Shown here: positions 1 through 9,110 of the stretch, in pieces | How positions within the stretch are numbered: the first letter of the stretch is position 1 | How the letters are laid out: each line of letters starts with the position of its first letter | DNA from: Gemmiger sp. An194 | GTDB lineage: Bacteria > Bacillota > Clostridia > Oscillospirales > Ruminococcaceae | Direction of reading: 5' to 3' | DNA length: 64,000 nt | Assembly: GCF_002160145.1 (NCBI RefSeq) | Contig: NZ_NFKA01000002.1 | Coordinates: forward strand, 1 to 64,000 | Program-made: the position numbers and the translations under genes | Notes under the pieces: model-generated | Database searches by the model: none | Told to the model about the DNA's origin: nothing | The model's input: only the letters and a program-made list of their open reading frames with translations

Positions 1-22
1 GTATTCCTTTCGGCATAGTAAA

Positions 23-71
23 GCACCCCATTTGTTATTCAGTATATCATACTGTCTAACAAATGGGGTGC
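23..71. terminator. Long hairpin downstream of the SulP gene
   Basis: A perfect 15-bp inverted repeat (23-37 with 57-71) encloses a further 6-bp inverted repeat (40-45 with 49-54). It lies 3' of the SulP gene on the minus strand. The T-tract on that strand is weak (TTTACT), so it could be a terminator, an mRNA-stabilising hairpin or part of a structured repeat. Nothing else is recognisable in bases 1-116. Confidence 0.45.
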
Positions 72-116
72 AGTTCACAGCCTGCCGCCTGGTTTATTCG
101 CTTATTTAAATTTCAC

Positions 117-1778
117 TCACAGCTGAACCGGAGTATCCACCAGAGGCAGCTGCTCCATGGTTTCGATGGCCTCAATGGCATCCCAGGCGAAGTTCTCCTC
201 GCCCAGCGCTGCCGCAAAGCCGGTGCGCTCCATCTCGTGCTTCACGTTGGGCTGCACGCCGCTGAACATCACCCGGATGCTGCGTCCGCGCAGGTCCGCC
301 AGCAGGGTCTCCAGCTCGCTGATGGCGCTCTCGTCAATGTAGGGCACGCCGCGCACCGAGAAGATCACGCCGTGGGTCTCCTCGCCCAGCTGGGCCATGG
401 CCTGGGTCAGCTGGTCCTGGGTGCCGAAGAAGAGCGGGCCGGTCAGGTAGACCACCTTCACATCGGTGCGCACCTGATCGGTGCCGTCGGCGTTTTTGCG
501 CTTCACATCGCTCACAGCGATCTTCAGATCGCAGCTCTTCAGCACGAACAGCAGCATGGCCGCCACGATGCCCACCAGAATGGCGATGACCAGGTCGAAC
601 AGCACGGTGGCCACCATGGTCACCAGGAACTGAGCCGCGGCGGACTTGAGCCGCTTGCGGAACAGCTCCCGAATGGCTGCCCAGTCATTCATGCGCCAGG
701 CGGTGACCATGAGCACGCCCGCCAGGCTGGCCAGCGGGATGCGGCCCATCACGCCGCCCAGCAGGAACATGGACAGGATCAGGGTGATTGAGTGGATCAC
801 GCTGACCATACGGGTGCGGCCGCCGCTCTTGATGGCAACCGAGGTACGGGCGATGGCCGCGGTGGCGGGCACGCCGCCCAGAATGGGAATAATGATGTTG
901 CCGATGCCCTGGGCCACCAGCTCACGGGTGGAGTTCAGGGGCTCGCCCTTCATTCGGCCGGCGGCCGCGCCGCACAGCAGGCTCTCGATCATACCCAGAG
1001 CCGCGATGGAAATGGCCGGAGCGATCAGGTTGGGCAGGGTGGAGATATCGATGCCGTTGAGCAGCAGGCTGTCCGGCGTCATGAGCTTCTGGGGGATGGC
1101 ACCCACCTCCGCCACGGCGGAGCTTTCAGCCGCAGGGTTCAGCACGAAGTTCAGCACCACGGCCACGATGATGGCCACCAGCGAGCCGGGCAGATACTTG
1201 GCCAGCTTTTTGGGCCACAGAATCATCACCGCCATGGCCAGCACCGCAAACAGCACTGCCTGGCCGTTGGGAGAAAAGCCCAGCTCCCTGTAGGAAAGCA
1301 GCTTCTGAATGGCGTTCTCGCCCTCGCTCACGGTGCCGAAGAAGTTGTCCACCTGGCCCAGAGCGATCACGATGGCGATGCCGGAGGTGAAACCGGTGAT
1401 GACCGGCACCGGGATGATGGACACCAGCTTGCCCACCCGCAGCAGTGCAGCCGCCAGCAGGATCACGCCGGTGAGCAGGCCGGCGGTGAGCACGCCCTGC
1501 ACCCCGTACTTGGCCGAGATGCCGATGAGAATGGCCGCCATGGCACCGGTGGGGCCGCTGATCTGGTAGGACGCACCGCCCAGAATGCCGATCACGATAC
1601 CGGCCATAATGGCGGTGATCATGCCGCTGGCTGCGTCCGCGCCGCTGCTCACGCCGAAGGCCAGAGCCAGGGGCAGAGCCACTGCCGCAACGGTAAGACC
1701 CGCCATCAGGTCCGCCAGGAACGCAGCACCGTTGTAGCCGGAAAATTCGCGCCGGAGATCCCCAAGATAGGTTTTCAT
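117..1778 (-). CDS. SulP family inorganic anion transporter with STAS domain
   Basis: A 553-residue integral membrane protein of the SulP/SLC26 family, which moves sulfate, bicarbonate or similar anions across the cytoplasmic membrane. Residues about 20-420 form a run of hydrophobic segments, including the QISGPTGAMAA motif typical of the family core. Residues about 440-540 form a STAS domain with the DESA position that corresponds to the usually conserved Asp/Ser site. The length matches bacterial SulP proteins. The start is supported by purine-rich GGAAGGAAAG upstream. It is a single-gene unit, and no carbonic anhydrase or sulfur gene adjoins it, so the substrate cannot be assigned. Confidence 0.9.
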   Translation of the reverse strand: MKTYLGDLRREFSGYNGAAFLADLMAGLTVAAVALPLALAFGVSSGADAASGMITAIMAGIVIGILGGASYQISGPTGAMAAILIGISAKYGVQGVLTAGLLTGVILLAAALLRVGKLVSIIPVPVITGFTSGIAIVIALGQVDNFFGTVSEGENAIQKLLSYRELGFSPNGQAVLFAVLAMAVMILWPKKLAKYLPGSLVAIIVAVVLNFVLNPAAESSAVAEVGAIPQKLMTPDSLLLNGIDISTLPNLIAPAISIAALGMIESLLCGAAAGRMKGEPLNSTRELVAQGIGNIIIPILGGVPATAAIARTSVAIKSGGRTRMVSVIHSITLILSMFLLGGVMGRIPLASLAGVLMVTAWRMNDWAAIRELFRKRLKSAAAQFLVTMVATVLFDLVIAILVGIVAAMLLFVLKSCDLKIAVSDVKRKNADGTDQVRTDVKVVYLTGPLFFGTQDQLTQAMAQLGEETHGVIFSVRGVPYIDESAISELETLLADLRGRSIRVMFSGVQPNVKHEMERTGFAAALGEENFAWDAIEAIETMEQLPLVDTPVQL

Positions 1779-1914
1779 TTTGATTCTTTCCTTCCTCTGT
1801 TTTTACCGCCCGGATACAAATAATATTAAATGAAGTCCGCAAGTTCAGCCGGGCAGCCGTTTTCAACCATACACCCGCCGGGGCGCTTTGTCAACCGAAA
1901 CCGTCTGTTTTCTC

Positions 1915-2190
1915 TCATATTCCGCTGAGGCCGTTGGTTTCCAGCAGATCCATAGCTACAGCAAAGTCCTTTTTGTCCACATACAGCTCATATCGAGTGT
2001 TATCCACCGAACGGGAGTAAAAATACCGGTCATGATAGTCCCGGTTCAGCCACTCTTCGGTATAGAAGATGAAATTCTCCGCAAGAATCTGCCGGGCCTG
2101 GCTCATGGTGTCCAACCGATAGCTTTCAAACACCAGGCATTTGCGCCAGGTCCAGGTAAGCCGCTGCAGCAGCGTTCGGGTATCCTTCAT
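1915..2190 (-). CDS. Hypothetical protein, 91 residues
   Basis: A small soluble protein starting MKDTRTLLQRLTWTWR and ending ETNGLSGI. The ATG at 2190 is chosen over a longer in-frame ORF because AAAGGAGG lies just upstream. It is rich in Tyr, Asp and Arg, with no signal peptide or membrane segment. The fold is not recognised. A weak resemblance to small DUF2007-like proteins, from the late DLLETNGL stretch, is only a guess. It lies between the SulP gene and pepT on the same strand, after the pepT terminator, so it is probably transcribed independently. Confidence 0.65.
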   Translation of the reverse strand: MKDTRTLLQRLTWTWRKCLVFESYRLDTMSQARQILAENFIFYTEEWLNRDYHDRYFYSRSVDNTRYELYVDKKDFAVAMDLLETNGLSGI

Positions 2191-2268
2191 ATCCTTTCCT
2201 CCTTTTCTGTGCTTGGGGTTACCTTCAGTATCGCACGTGCCCGCGGTGCTGTAAAGCCATCTGCACAA

Positions 2269-2305
2269 AAAAAGCCCGCTTTTTTCGGAAAAAAGCGGGC
2301 TTTTT
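2269..2305. terminator. Bidirectional rho-independent terminator after pepT
   Basis: A perfect 17-bp inverted repeat (2269-2285 with 2289-2305) with a 3-nt loop, GC core GCCCGC and A/T runs at both ends. It sits just after the pepT stop codon on the minus strand and separates pepT from the small downstream gene. Confidence 0.9.
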
Positions 2306-2311
2306 GCAAGC

Positions 2312-3532
2312 TTAATGTTCAGCGTAGATGGAGATGATGTTCAGGATGACCTGCACGCTCTGGTCCATCTTCTCGGCGGTGATGTACTCACAGGGACCGT
2401 GGAAGTTGAAGCCGCCGGTGCCCAGGTTGGGGCAGGGCAGCCCCATGAAGGACAGGCGCGCGCCGTCGGTGCCGCCGCGGATAGGCACGATGCGGGCCTC
2501 CAGACCAGCCTGGCGGATGGCCTTTTCGGCGTTCTCGACCAGGTGGAAGTGGGGCTTTACCTTCTCTTCCATGTTGTAGTAGCTGTCCTTCAGCTCCAGC
2601 ACCACGGTGCCCGCGCCGTGCTCGGCGTTCAAGCGGGCGGTGATTTCCTCCATCAGGGCCTTGCGGGCGGCGAACTTTTCACCGTCGTGGTCCCGGATGA
2701 TGTAGTGCAGTTTGGCGGTGGTCACATCGCCGCTCATCTGGTACAGATGGAAGAAGCCTTCAAAGCCCTCAGTGTGCTCGGGTACCTCCTCAGCGGGCAG
2801 GGCGGCGGCGAATTCCATGGCAATGGTCTGAGCGTTCTTCATCAGGTCCTTGGCGCTGCCGGGATGCACCGAGAAGCCATGCACGGTGACCACCGCGTCG
2901 GCGGCGTTGAAGTTCTGATATTCCAGCTCGCCCACGTCGCCGCCGTCCACCGTGTAGGCGAACTGAGCGCCGAAGCGATCCACATCAAAGAAGTCGGCAC
3001 CCTGGCCTACCTCTTCGTCCGGGGTGAAGCCGATGCACAGCTTGCCGTGGGGAATATTCTCCTTCTGGATGCGCTCCACCGCGGTCATGATCTCCGCAAT
3101 GCCGGCCTTGTCATCCGCGCCCAGCAGGGTGGTACCGTCGGCGGTGATCAGGGTCTGGCCCTTCCAGTTTGCCAGCTCGGGGAATTTTTCCACGGTCATA
3201 TATTCGCCGGTACCGGCAAACAGCACATCGCCGCCGTCGTAGTTCTCAAACACCTGGGGCTTCACGTTCTCGCCGGGGGCGGCGGGGGCGGTGTCCATAT
3301 GGGACACAAAGCCCAGAGCGGGCTTTTCCTCGTAGCCGGGGGTGGCGGGCAGCGTGCCGTACACATAGCACTTTTCATCCACCGCGGCATCGGCCACGCC
3401 CAGCTCCTTCAGCTGCTCCACCAGCAGGTGGGCCAGGTCGAACTGGCGGGCGGTGCTGGGATGGCTGGCGCTCTCCTCGTCGGAGGTGGTGTAGATGGTC
3501 ACATACTTCAAAAAGCGTTCATACGCGCGCAT
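2312..3532 (-). CDS. pepT: Tripeptide aminopeptidase PepT (peptidase T)
   Basis: A 406-residue M20-family metallopeptidase that removes the N-terminal residue from tripeptides in the cytoplasm. Visible motifs: SHMDTA (metal His78, Asp80), GADDKAG (bridging Asp140), PDEEVG (general base Glu173, metal Glu174), RGGTDGARLSFMG and NFHGPCEY near the C-terminus with the last metal His. The length equals typical PepT (about 408). The ATG at 3532 is preferred because AAAGGA precedes it; the longer in-frame ORF adds 53 non-homologous residues. Monocistronic, with a strong terminator downstream and transcribed divergently from the capE cluster. Confidence 0.97.
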   Translation of the reverse strand: MRAYERFLKYVTIYTTSDEESASHPSTARQFDLAHLLVEQLKELGVADAAVDEKCYVYGTLPATPGYEEKPALGFVSHMDTAPAAPGENVKPQVFENYDGGDVLFAGTGEYMTVEKFPELANWKGQTLITADGTTLLGADDKAGIAEIMTAVERIQKENIPHGKLCIGFTPDEEVGQGADFFDVDRFGAQFAYTVDGGDVGELEYQNFNAADAVVTVHGFSVHPGSAKDLMKNAQTIAMEFAAALPAEEVPEHTEGFEGFFHLYQMSGDVTTAKLHYIIRDHDGEKFAARKALMEEITARLNAEHGAGTVVLELKDSYYNMEEKVKPHFHLVENAEKAIRQAGLEARIVPIRGGTDGARLSFMGLPCPNLGTGGFNFHGPCEYITAEKMDQSVQVILNIISIYAEH

Positions 3533-3676
3533 GATTACACGTCCTTTCTTTTGCGGTCCTGTGGCCCCGCTGCGGGGCCGCCGGCCGCCTTGTAAGCTGC
3601 CTTTTATTCTAGCACAAAGCGGACAAAATAAAAAGTGCCCGCTGCACCCGCCCCCGGTCAAACCGGGTCGAAACAC

Positions 3677-3705
3677 TTGGAAAACAGGCATATTTATGGT
3701 ATTCT
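3677..3705 (+). promoter_or_regulatory. Predicted sigma-A promoter of the capE cluster
   Basis: TTGGAA (3677-3682), a 17-nt spacer and TATTCT (3700-3705), 64 bases before the first codon of the CapE-like gene. The overlapping TTATAA is an alternative -10. Confidence 0.5.
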
Positions 3706-3768
3706 TATAACGTATATGAGCATTTTGCCCCGCGTGGCTTGCAATAGGAACAGAACGGAGGCCTTTTT

Positions 3769-4815
3769 ATGGCAAACAGTTATTTCACCAACAAAACCCT
3801 TTTGATCACCGGCGGCACCGGCAGCTTCGGCAACACGGTGCTCAAGCACTTCCTGGCCAGCGACATCGGCGAGATCCGCATCTTCTCCCGCGATGAGAAG
3901 AAGCAGGACGACATGCGCCACGAGATCCAGCAGAAGCACCCCGAGCTGGCGGGCAAGCTGCGCTTTTACATCGGCGACGTGCGCGAGATCGACAGCGTGC
4001 GCAGCGCGGTGCGGGGCGTGGACTACATCTTCCATGCCGCGGCCCTGAAGCAGGTGCCCAGCTGCGAGTTCTTCCCCATGGAGGCCGTGCGCACCAACGT
4101 GATCGGTACCGACAACGTGCTCACCGCCGCCATCGACGCGGGCGTGAAAAAGGTGGTCTGCCTGTCCACCGACAAGGCCGCCTACCCCATCAACGCCATG
4201 GGCATCTCCAAGGCCATGATGGAAAAGGTGATCGGCGCCAAGGCGCGCACCGTGAAGGCGGAGGACACCACCATCTGCTGCACCCGTTACGGCAACGTGA
4301 TGTGCAGCCGGGGCAGCGTGATTCCCCTGTTCATCGACCAGATCAAGGCCGGCAAGCCCATCACCATCACCGATCCGGACATGACCCGTTTCCTGATGAA
4401 CCTGGACGAGGCGGTGGACCTGGTGCAGTTTGCCTTCGAGCATGCAAACCCGGGCGACCTGTTCGTGCAGAAGAGCGACGCCTCCACCATCGGCGATCTG
4501 GCCAAGGCGGTACAGAAGCTGTTCGGCGACACCGGCACCCAGATCATCGGCACCCGCCACGGCGAGAAGCTGTACGAGACCCTGATGACCAAGGAGGAGC
4601 GCATCCGCAGCGAGGACATGGGCGGCTACTACCGCGTGTCCGCCGACGGCCGCGACCTGAACTACGACAAGTTCGTGGTGAAGGGCCAGGTGCACACCGA
4701 GGCCGACGAGGCTTACACCAGCCACAACACCCGCCTGCTGAACGTGGACGAGACCGTGGAGAAGATCCTCACCACCGACTACGTGCGCGAGGCCCTGGAG
4801 AACTGGAAGAAATAA
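3769..4815 (+). CDS. capE: CapE-like UDP-GlcNAc 4,6-dehydratase/5-epimerase
   Basis: A 348-residue extended short-chain dehydrogenase that begins UDP-N-acetyl-L-fucosamine synthesis by converting UDP-GlcNAc to the 6-deoxy-4-keto sugar with C5 epimerisation. The nucleotide-binding loop TGGTGSFGN lies at about residues 13-21. The family signature STDKAAYPINAMGISK carries the Asp-Lys catalytic pair, with MxxxK where classical SDRs have YxxxK. It is first of four adjacent plus-strand genes in the order CapE, CapF, CapG, transferase, with a 21-base gap to the next. That context separates it from the related PseB and FlaA1 dehydratases. Confidence 0.9.
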   Translation: MANSYFTNKTLLITGGTGSFGNTVLKHFLASDIGEIRIFSRDEKKQDDMRHEIQQKHPELAGKLRFYIGDVREIDSVRSAVRGVDYIFHAAALKQVPSCEFFPMEAVRTNVIGTDNVLTAAIDAGVKKVVCLSTDKAAYPINAMGISKAMMEKVIGAKARTVKAEDTTICCTRYGNVMCSRGSVIPLFIDQIKAGKPITITDPDMTRFLMNLDEAVDLVQFAFEHANPGDLFVQKSDASTIGDLAKAVQKLFGDTGTQIIGTRHGEKLYETLMTKEERIRSEDMGGYYRVSADGRDLNYDKFVVKGQVHTEADEAYTSHNTRLLNVDETVEKILTTDYVREALENWKK

Positions 4816-4836
4816 ACGGAAAAGGAAGCCATTGCA

Positions 4837-5961
4837 ATGGATCTGAATACCCCTATCCTCATCACCGGCGCGGGCGGCTTCATCGGCAAAAATCTGGTGG
4901 CCACCCTGAAAACCGCCGGTTATACCGACCTGATGCTCTTTGAGCGGGACGATACCCCCGAGACCCTGGCGGAGTATGCCGCCAGGGCGGCCTTTGTGTA
5001 TCATCTGGCGGGCATCAACCGCCCCAAGGACCCCAGCGAGTTCTACGCGGGCAACGCGGGCCTGACCGAGACCCTGCTCAGCCTGCTGGACAAGGCGGGC
5101 AACAAGGCCCCGGTGCTGGTGACCTCCAGCATCCAGGCCGCGCTGGACAACGACTACGGCAAGAGCAAGGCCCAGGCCGAGCAGGCCATCTTTGCCCACG
5201 GCCAGGCCACCGGCGCGCCGGTGTATGTGTTCCGGCTGCCGGGCGTATTCGGCAAGTGGTGCCGCCCCAACTACAACAGTGTTGTGGCCACCTTCTGCCA
5301 CAACTCCGCCAATGGCCTGCCCCTCTCGGTGCGGGACCCGGAATACCGGCTGCCGCTGGTTTACATCGACGACGTGGTGGCCAGCTTTGTGGCCGCACTG
5401 GACGGCAATTGCACCCGCGAGGTCGACTACTGCGTGGTTCCGGTGGTGCACGAGACCACTCTGGGCCATCTGGCCGAGACCATCGAGGGCTTTGCCAAAA
5501 ACCGCGAGACCCTGGATGTGCCGGACCAGACCCCTGGCAGCCTGGAGCAGAAGCTCTACTCCACCTGGCTGTCCTACCTGCCTGCCGACCGGTTCTCCTA
5601 CCCGCTGAACATGCACTGCGACAACCGGGGCAGCTTCACGGAATTTCTGCACACTCCGGCCCACGGTCAGGTGAGCATCAATATTTCCAAGCCCGGCATC
5701 GTGAAGGGCAACCACTGGCACCACTCCAAGAACGAGAAGTTCCTGGTGGTGAAGGGCACCGGCGTGATCCGCTTCCGTGCGCTGGACAGCACCGAGGTCA
5801 TTGAATACCACGTTTCCGGCGACAAGCTGGAGGTGGTGGACATTCCCACCGGCTACACCCACAACATCGAGAATGTGGGCCAGGACGATATGGTCACCGT
5901 AATGTGGGCCAACGAGGTCTTCGACCCGGACCACCCGGACACCTTCTTCCTGCCCGTCTGA
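4837..5961 (+). CDS. capF: CapF-like bifunctional reductase/cupin epimerase (UDP-L-FucNAc pathway)
   Basis: A 374-residue two-domain enzyme. Residues 1 to about 245 are an NAD(P)-dependent SDR with ITGAGGFIGKN at the N-terminus. Residues about 250-374 are a metal-binding cupin with GNHWHHSKNEKFLVV. In characterised CapF/WbjC/FnlB proteins the cupin performs C3 epimerisation and the SDR reduces the 4-keto group, giving UDP-N-acetyl-6-deoxy-L-talosamine. Both domains look complete and in frame. It follows capE directly and precedes capG by 25 bases. Confidence 0.92.
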   Translation: MDLNTPILITGAGGFIGKNLVATLKTAGYTDLMLFERDDTPETLAEYAARAAFVYHLAGINRPKDPSEFYAGNAGLTETLLSLLDKAGNKAPVLVTSSIQAALDNDYGKSKAQAEQAIFAHGQATGAPVYVFRLPGVFGKWCRPNYNSVVATFCHNSANGLPLSVRDPEYRLPLVYIDDVVASFVAALDGNCTREVDYCVVPVVHETTLGHLAETIEGFAKNRETLDVPDQTPGSLEQKLYSTWLSYLPADRFSYPLNMHCDNRGSFTEFLHTPAHGQVSINISKPGIVKGNHWHHSKNEKFLVVKGTGVIRFRALDSTEVIEYHVSGDKLEVVDIPTGYTHNIENVGQDDMVTVMWANEVFDPDHPDTFFLPV

Positions 5962-5986
5962 TTCTTCATAAAGGAGCGCGCTTTTT

Positions 5987-7126
5987 ATGAGCAAACTGAA
6001 ACTGATGACCATCGTGGGCACCCGGCCGGAGATCATCCGCCTTGCCGCCGTGATCAAAAAATGCGACAAATACTTTGACCAGATTCTGGTGCACACCGGC
6101 CAGAACTACGACTACACCCTGAACGGCATCTTCTTTGAGGACCTGGGCCTGCGGGCGCCGGATCACTACCTGAACGCGGTGGGCGAGGACCTGGGCGAGA
6201 CCATCGGCAACATCATCGCCAAGAGCTACAAGCTGATGGTGGAATTAAAGCCCGATGCTCTGCTGATTCTGGGCGACACCAACAGCTGTCTGTCCGCCAT
6301 TTCCGCCAAGCGGCTGCACATTCCCATCTTCCACATGGAGGCGGGCAACCGGTGCTTTGACGAGTGCCTGCCCGAGGAGACCAACCGCCGCATCGTGGAC
6401 CACATCGCGGATGTGAACCTGTGCTACTCCGAGCACGCCCGCCGCTACCTGAATGCCGAGGGCACCGCCAAGGAGCGTACCTATGTGACCGGCAGCCCCA
6501 TGGCCGAGGTCCTGCGGGCAAACCTTGCCCAGATCGAGGCCTCCGATGTGCTGGAACGTCTGGGTCTGGAGCCCAAAAAGTACATGCTGCTCAGCGCCCA
6601 CCGGGAGGAGAACATCGACACCGAGAAAAACTTTGTGGCCCTGTTCTCGTCCATCAACGCGCTGGCGGAAAAATACAACATGCCCATTCTCTACTCCTGC
6701 CATCCCCGCAGCCGCAAGCGGCTGGAGGTCATGAACTTCCAGCTGGACGAGCGGGTGCGCCTGCACGAGCCTCTGGGCTTCCACGACTACAACCACCTGC
6801 AGATGAACGCCTATTGCGTGGTAAGCGACTCCGGCACCCTGCCCGAGGAGTCCAGCTTCTTCACCAGCATCGGCAAGCCCTTCCCGGCGGTGTGCATCCG
6901 CACCTCCACCGAGCGCCCCGAGGCGCTGGACAAGGGCTGCTTCATTCTGGCGGGCATCACCGCCGGCGGCGTGGAGCAGGCGGTGGAGACCGCCGTGGCC
7001 ATGAACGACAACGGCGACATCGGCATTCCCGTGCCCAACTATGTGGAGGATGTGTCCACCAAGGTGGTCAAGATCATCCAGAGCTACGTGGGCGTGGTCA
7101 ACAAGATGGTGTGGCGCAAATACTAA
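5987..7126 (+). CDS. capG: CapG-like UDP-sugar 2-epimerase (UDP-L-FucNAc synthase)
   Basis: A 379-residue non-hydrolysing epimerase of the WecB fold that finishes UDP-L-FucNAc synthesis by inverting C2 of UDP-6-deoxy-L-TalNAc. Family landmarks are VGTRPEIIRLAAV at the N-terminus, GDTNSCL, HMEAGNRCFDECLPEETNR and the nucleotide-binding SDSGTLPEESSF. AAAGGAGCG precedes the ATG. The motif spelling EAGNRCFDE and the operon position fit CapG/WbjD/FnlC better than WecB, the UDP-GlcNAc to UDP-ManNAc enzyme, though WecB cannot be excluded by sequence alone. Confidence 0.9.
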   Translation: MSKLKLMTIVGTRPEIIRLAAVIKKCDKYFDQILVHTGQNYDYTLNGIFFEDLGLRAPDHYLNAVGEDLGETIGNIIAKSYKLMVELKPDALLILGDTNSCLSAISAKRLHIPIFHMEAGNRCFDECLPEETNRRIVDHIADVNLCYSEHARRYLNAEGTAKERTYVTGSPMAEVLRANLAQIEASDVLERLGLEPKKYMLLSAHREENIDTEKNFVALFSSINALAEKYNMPILYSCHPRSRKRLEVMNFQLDERVRLHEPLGFHDYNHLQMNAYCVVSDSGTLPEESSFFTSIGKPFPAVCIRTSTERPEALDKGCFILAGITAGGVEQAVETAVAMNDNGDIGIPVPNYVEDVSTKVVKIIQSYVGVVNKMVWRKY

Positions 7127-7156
7127 GCCGCCCCACACAACAGGAGCGTTTACACA

Positions 7157-8389
7157 GTGAAACGAATTTTAGTGGTGAGCCAGCACTTCTGGCCGGAGCC
7201 CTTCCGCATCAACGATATTGTGGAGGGGTTTGTTGAGGACGGCCTGGAGGTGGATGTGCTGTGCGGCCTGCCCAACTATCCCAAAGGCGAGTGGTTTTCC
7301 GGTTACAAATACACCGGTCCCCGCCGGGAGGAATACAAGGGCGCGCAGGTGTTCCGGGCCGGGGAAATCCCCCGCAAGGGCAATTCCGGGGCCATGATCT
7401 TTTTGAATTATGTGAGCTGGCCCTTTTTCGCCCTGTTCAGCCTGTGGCGGCTGAAGGGCCCCTATGACGCGGTGCTCTGCTACAATACCAGCCCGGTGCT
7501 GATGAACTTCCCGGCCATTGTGTATGCAAAGCTCCATCGTATCCCCTTCACCAGCTACGTGCTGGACATCTGGCCGGAAAACCTGTACAGTGTGCTGCCG
7601 GTGCAGAATGGCCTTCTGCGCCGCATCGCCAGCGCGGTGAGCGACTGGCATTACAAACGGGCCGAGCAGCTCATCGCCATGAGCCCCTCTTTGAAGGAGC
7701 GGCTGATGGAGCGCACCGGCAAGGGCGCCGGCCGGGTGGCGGTGATCCCCCAGCACTGCGAGGATTTTTATGCCATTCCCCAGCCGGATGAGGCGCTGGC
7801 GGAGCGATATGCGGGCCGGTTCAATCTGGTGTTCACCGGCAACTTCAGCCCGGCCCAGAGCCTGGACACGGTGATCAGAGCCGCGGTGAAGGCCCGGAGC
7901 ATGGGCGCGGAGAACCTGCGTCTTCTGATGGTGGGCGACGGCATGAGCCGACAGGCGCTGGAGGCGCTGACCGACGAACTGAACGCCCGGGACACGGTGG
8001 TGTTCACCGGCAGTGTGCCCCCATCAAAGGTACCCCGCTACACCACGCTGGCGGATGGACTTGTGGCTTCTCTGAGCGCCAGCCCGGACCTGGGCATGAC
8101 GGTGCCCGCCAAGATCGCCAGCTATATGGCGGCGGCAAAGCCGCTGCTGGCCAGCATGGACGGCGAGGGCGCCCGGGCGGTGGAGGCTGCCGGGTGCGGC
8201 TTTGCCAGCCCCGCCCAGGATTCCGACGCGCTGGCCAACAATATGCTGGCGCTGTATCGGGCCGGTAAGGCCGAGCGCTGTGCACTGGGTCAGAAGGCCT
8301 TTGCCTGGTATCAGGCGAACTACCGCCGCCGGGCGGTGCTGGACCAGCTGGAAGCGTTTTTGATTCCAGGCGAAAAAACAAACGTTTGA
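7157..8389 (+). CDS. GT4 glycosyltransferase, WbuB-like (probable FucNAc transferase)
   Basis: A 410-residue GT-B enzyme with a GTG start and upstream AGGAGCG. The N-terminus VVSQHFWPEPFRINDI and the GLPNYPKG, YNTSPV and DIWPENLYSV stretches are characteristic of the WbuB group, which transfers L-FucNAc onto lipid-linked intermediates. The C-terminal half carries the donor-site region VPAKIASYMAAAKPLLAS; the canonical E-x7-E is not obvious. Position straight after the three UDP-L-FucNAc genes supports L-FucNAc as donor, an inference from context. Confidence 0.85.
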   Translation: MKRILVVSQHFWPEPFRINDIVEGFVEDGLEVDVLCGLPNYPKGEWFSGYKYTGPRREEYKGAQVFRAGEIPRKGNSGAMIFLNYVSWPFFALFSLWRLKGPYDAVLCYNTSPVLMNFPAIVYAKLHRIPFTSYVLDIWPENLYSVLPVQNGLLRRIASAVSDWHYKRAEQLIAMSPSLKERLMERTGKGAGRVAVIPQHCEDFYAIPQPDEALAERYAGRFNLVFTGNFSPAQSLDTVIRAAVKARSMGAENLRLLMVGDGMSRQALEALTDELNARDTVVFTGSVPPSKVPRYTTLADGLVASLSASPDLGMTVPAKIASYMAAAKPLLASMDGEGARAVEAAGCGFASPAQDSDALANNMLALYRAGKAERCALGQKAFAWYQANYRRRAVLDQLEAFLIPGEKTNV

Positions 8390-8399
8390 GGTGAATCCC

Positions 8400-9110
8400 T
8401 TGAAGATACTCGTGATCATTCCCTGCTATAACGAGGCGGAGAACATCTGCCGGGTGGTGAAGCGGCTGAAGGCCACCTGCCCGGATGTGGACTATCTGGT
8501 GGTGAACGACTGCTCCACCGACGACAGCGTCCGCATCCTGCGGGAAAACGGCTACAACTATCTGGACCTGCCGCTGAATCTGGGCATCGGCGGCGGTGTG
8601 CAGAGCGGTTATCTGTATGCCACAGCCAACGGCTACGACATCACCGTTCAGATGGATGGCGACGGTCAGCATGACCCCCAATATCTGTACGATGTGATCC
8701 GCCCCGTGGCCGAGGGCAGGCTGGACATGTGCATCGGCAGCCGCTTCATCAAAAAGGAGGGCTTCCAGACCAGCTTCATGCGGCGGGTAGGCATCCGTTT
8801 TCTGAGCTTCATGATCCGGCTGCTCACCGGCCAGCGTGTGCTGGATGTAACCAGCGGCTACCGGGCCTGCGGCAAGCAGATGACCGCCCTCTTCGCGAAG
8901 CACTACGCCCAGGATTACCCGGAGCCGGAGGCCATCGTTACGGCCATCTGCAACGGCTACAAGGTGGGCGAGGTGCCGGTGGTCATGGAGGAGCGCCAGG
9001 GCGGCGTATCGTCCATCCGGGCCTTTAAGAGCGTGTACTACATGATCAAGGTCAGCCTGGCGCTCGTCATTCACCGGCTGAGCGCCATTCAAAAAGGAGG
9101 AAAAGGATGA
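8400..9110 (+). CDS. GT2 glycosyltransferase, polyprenyl-phosphate sugar synthase type (DPM1-like)
   Basis: A 236-residue GT-A enzyme with IIPCYNEAENI at the N-terminus, VNDCSTDDS, and the metal-binding QMDGDGQHDP. This group usually loads a sugar onto undecaprenyl phosphate at the cytoplasmic face. There is no C-terminal membrane domain. The TTG at 8400 is chosen because GAGGTG ends six bases before it; a GTG at 8391 is the in-frame alternative. Its last four bases overlap the start of the DUF2304 gene (ATGA), so the two are translationally coupled. Confidence 0.85.
   Translation: MKILVIIPCYNEAENICRVVKRLKATCPDVDYLVVNDCSTDDSVRILRENGYNYLDLPLNLGIGGGVQSGYLYATANGYDITVQMDGDGQHDPQYLYDVIRPVAEGRLDMCIGSRFIKKEGFQTSFMRRVGIRFLSFMIRLLTGQRVLDVTSGYRACGKQMTALFAKHYAQDYPEPEAIVTAICNGYKVGEVPVVMEERQGGVSSIRAFKSVYYMIKVSLALVIHRLSAIQKGGKG

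Noticed and set aside
3694-6096. 800-codon minus-strand ORF opposite capE and capF
   Set aside because: Composition is rich in Val, His, Gly, Gln and Ala, as expected from the antisense of GC3-biased genes; the plus strand encodes well-known families.
5987-7126. WecB (UDP-GlcNAc 2-epimerase for ManNAc)
   Set aside because: Position after CapE and CapF, with a WbuB-like gene next, makes CapG more likely, and no WecC partner is present.
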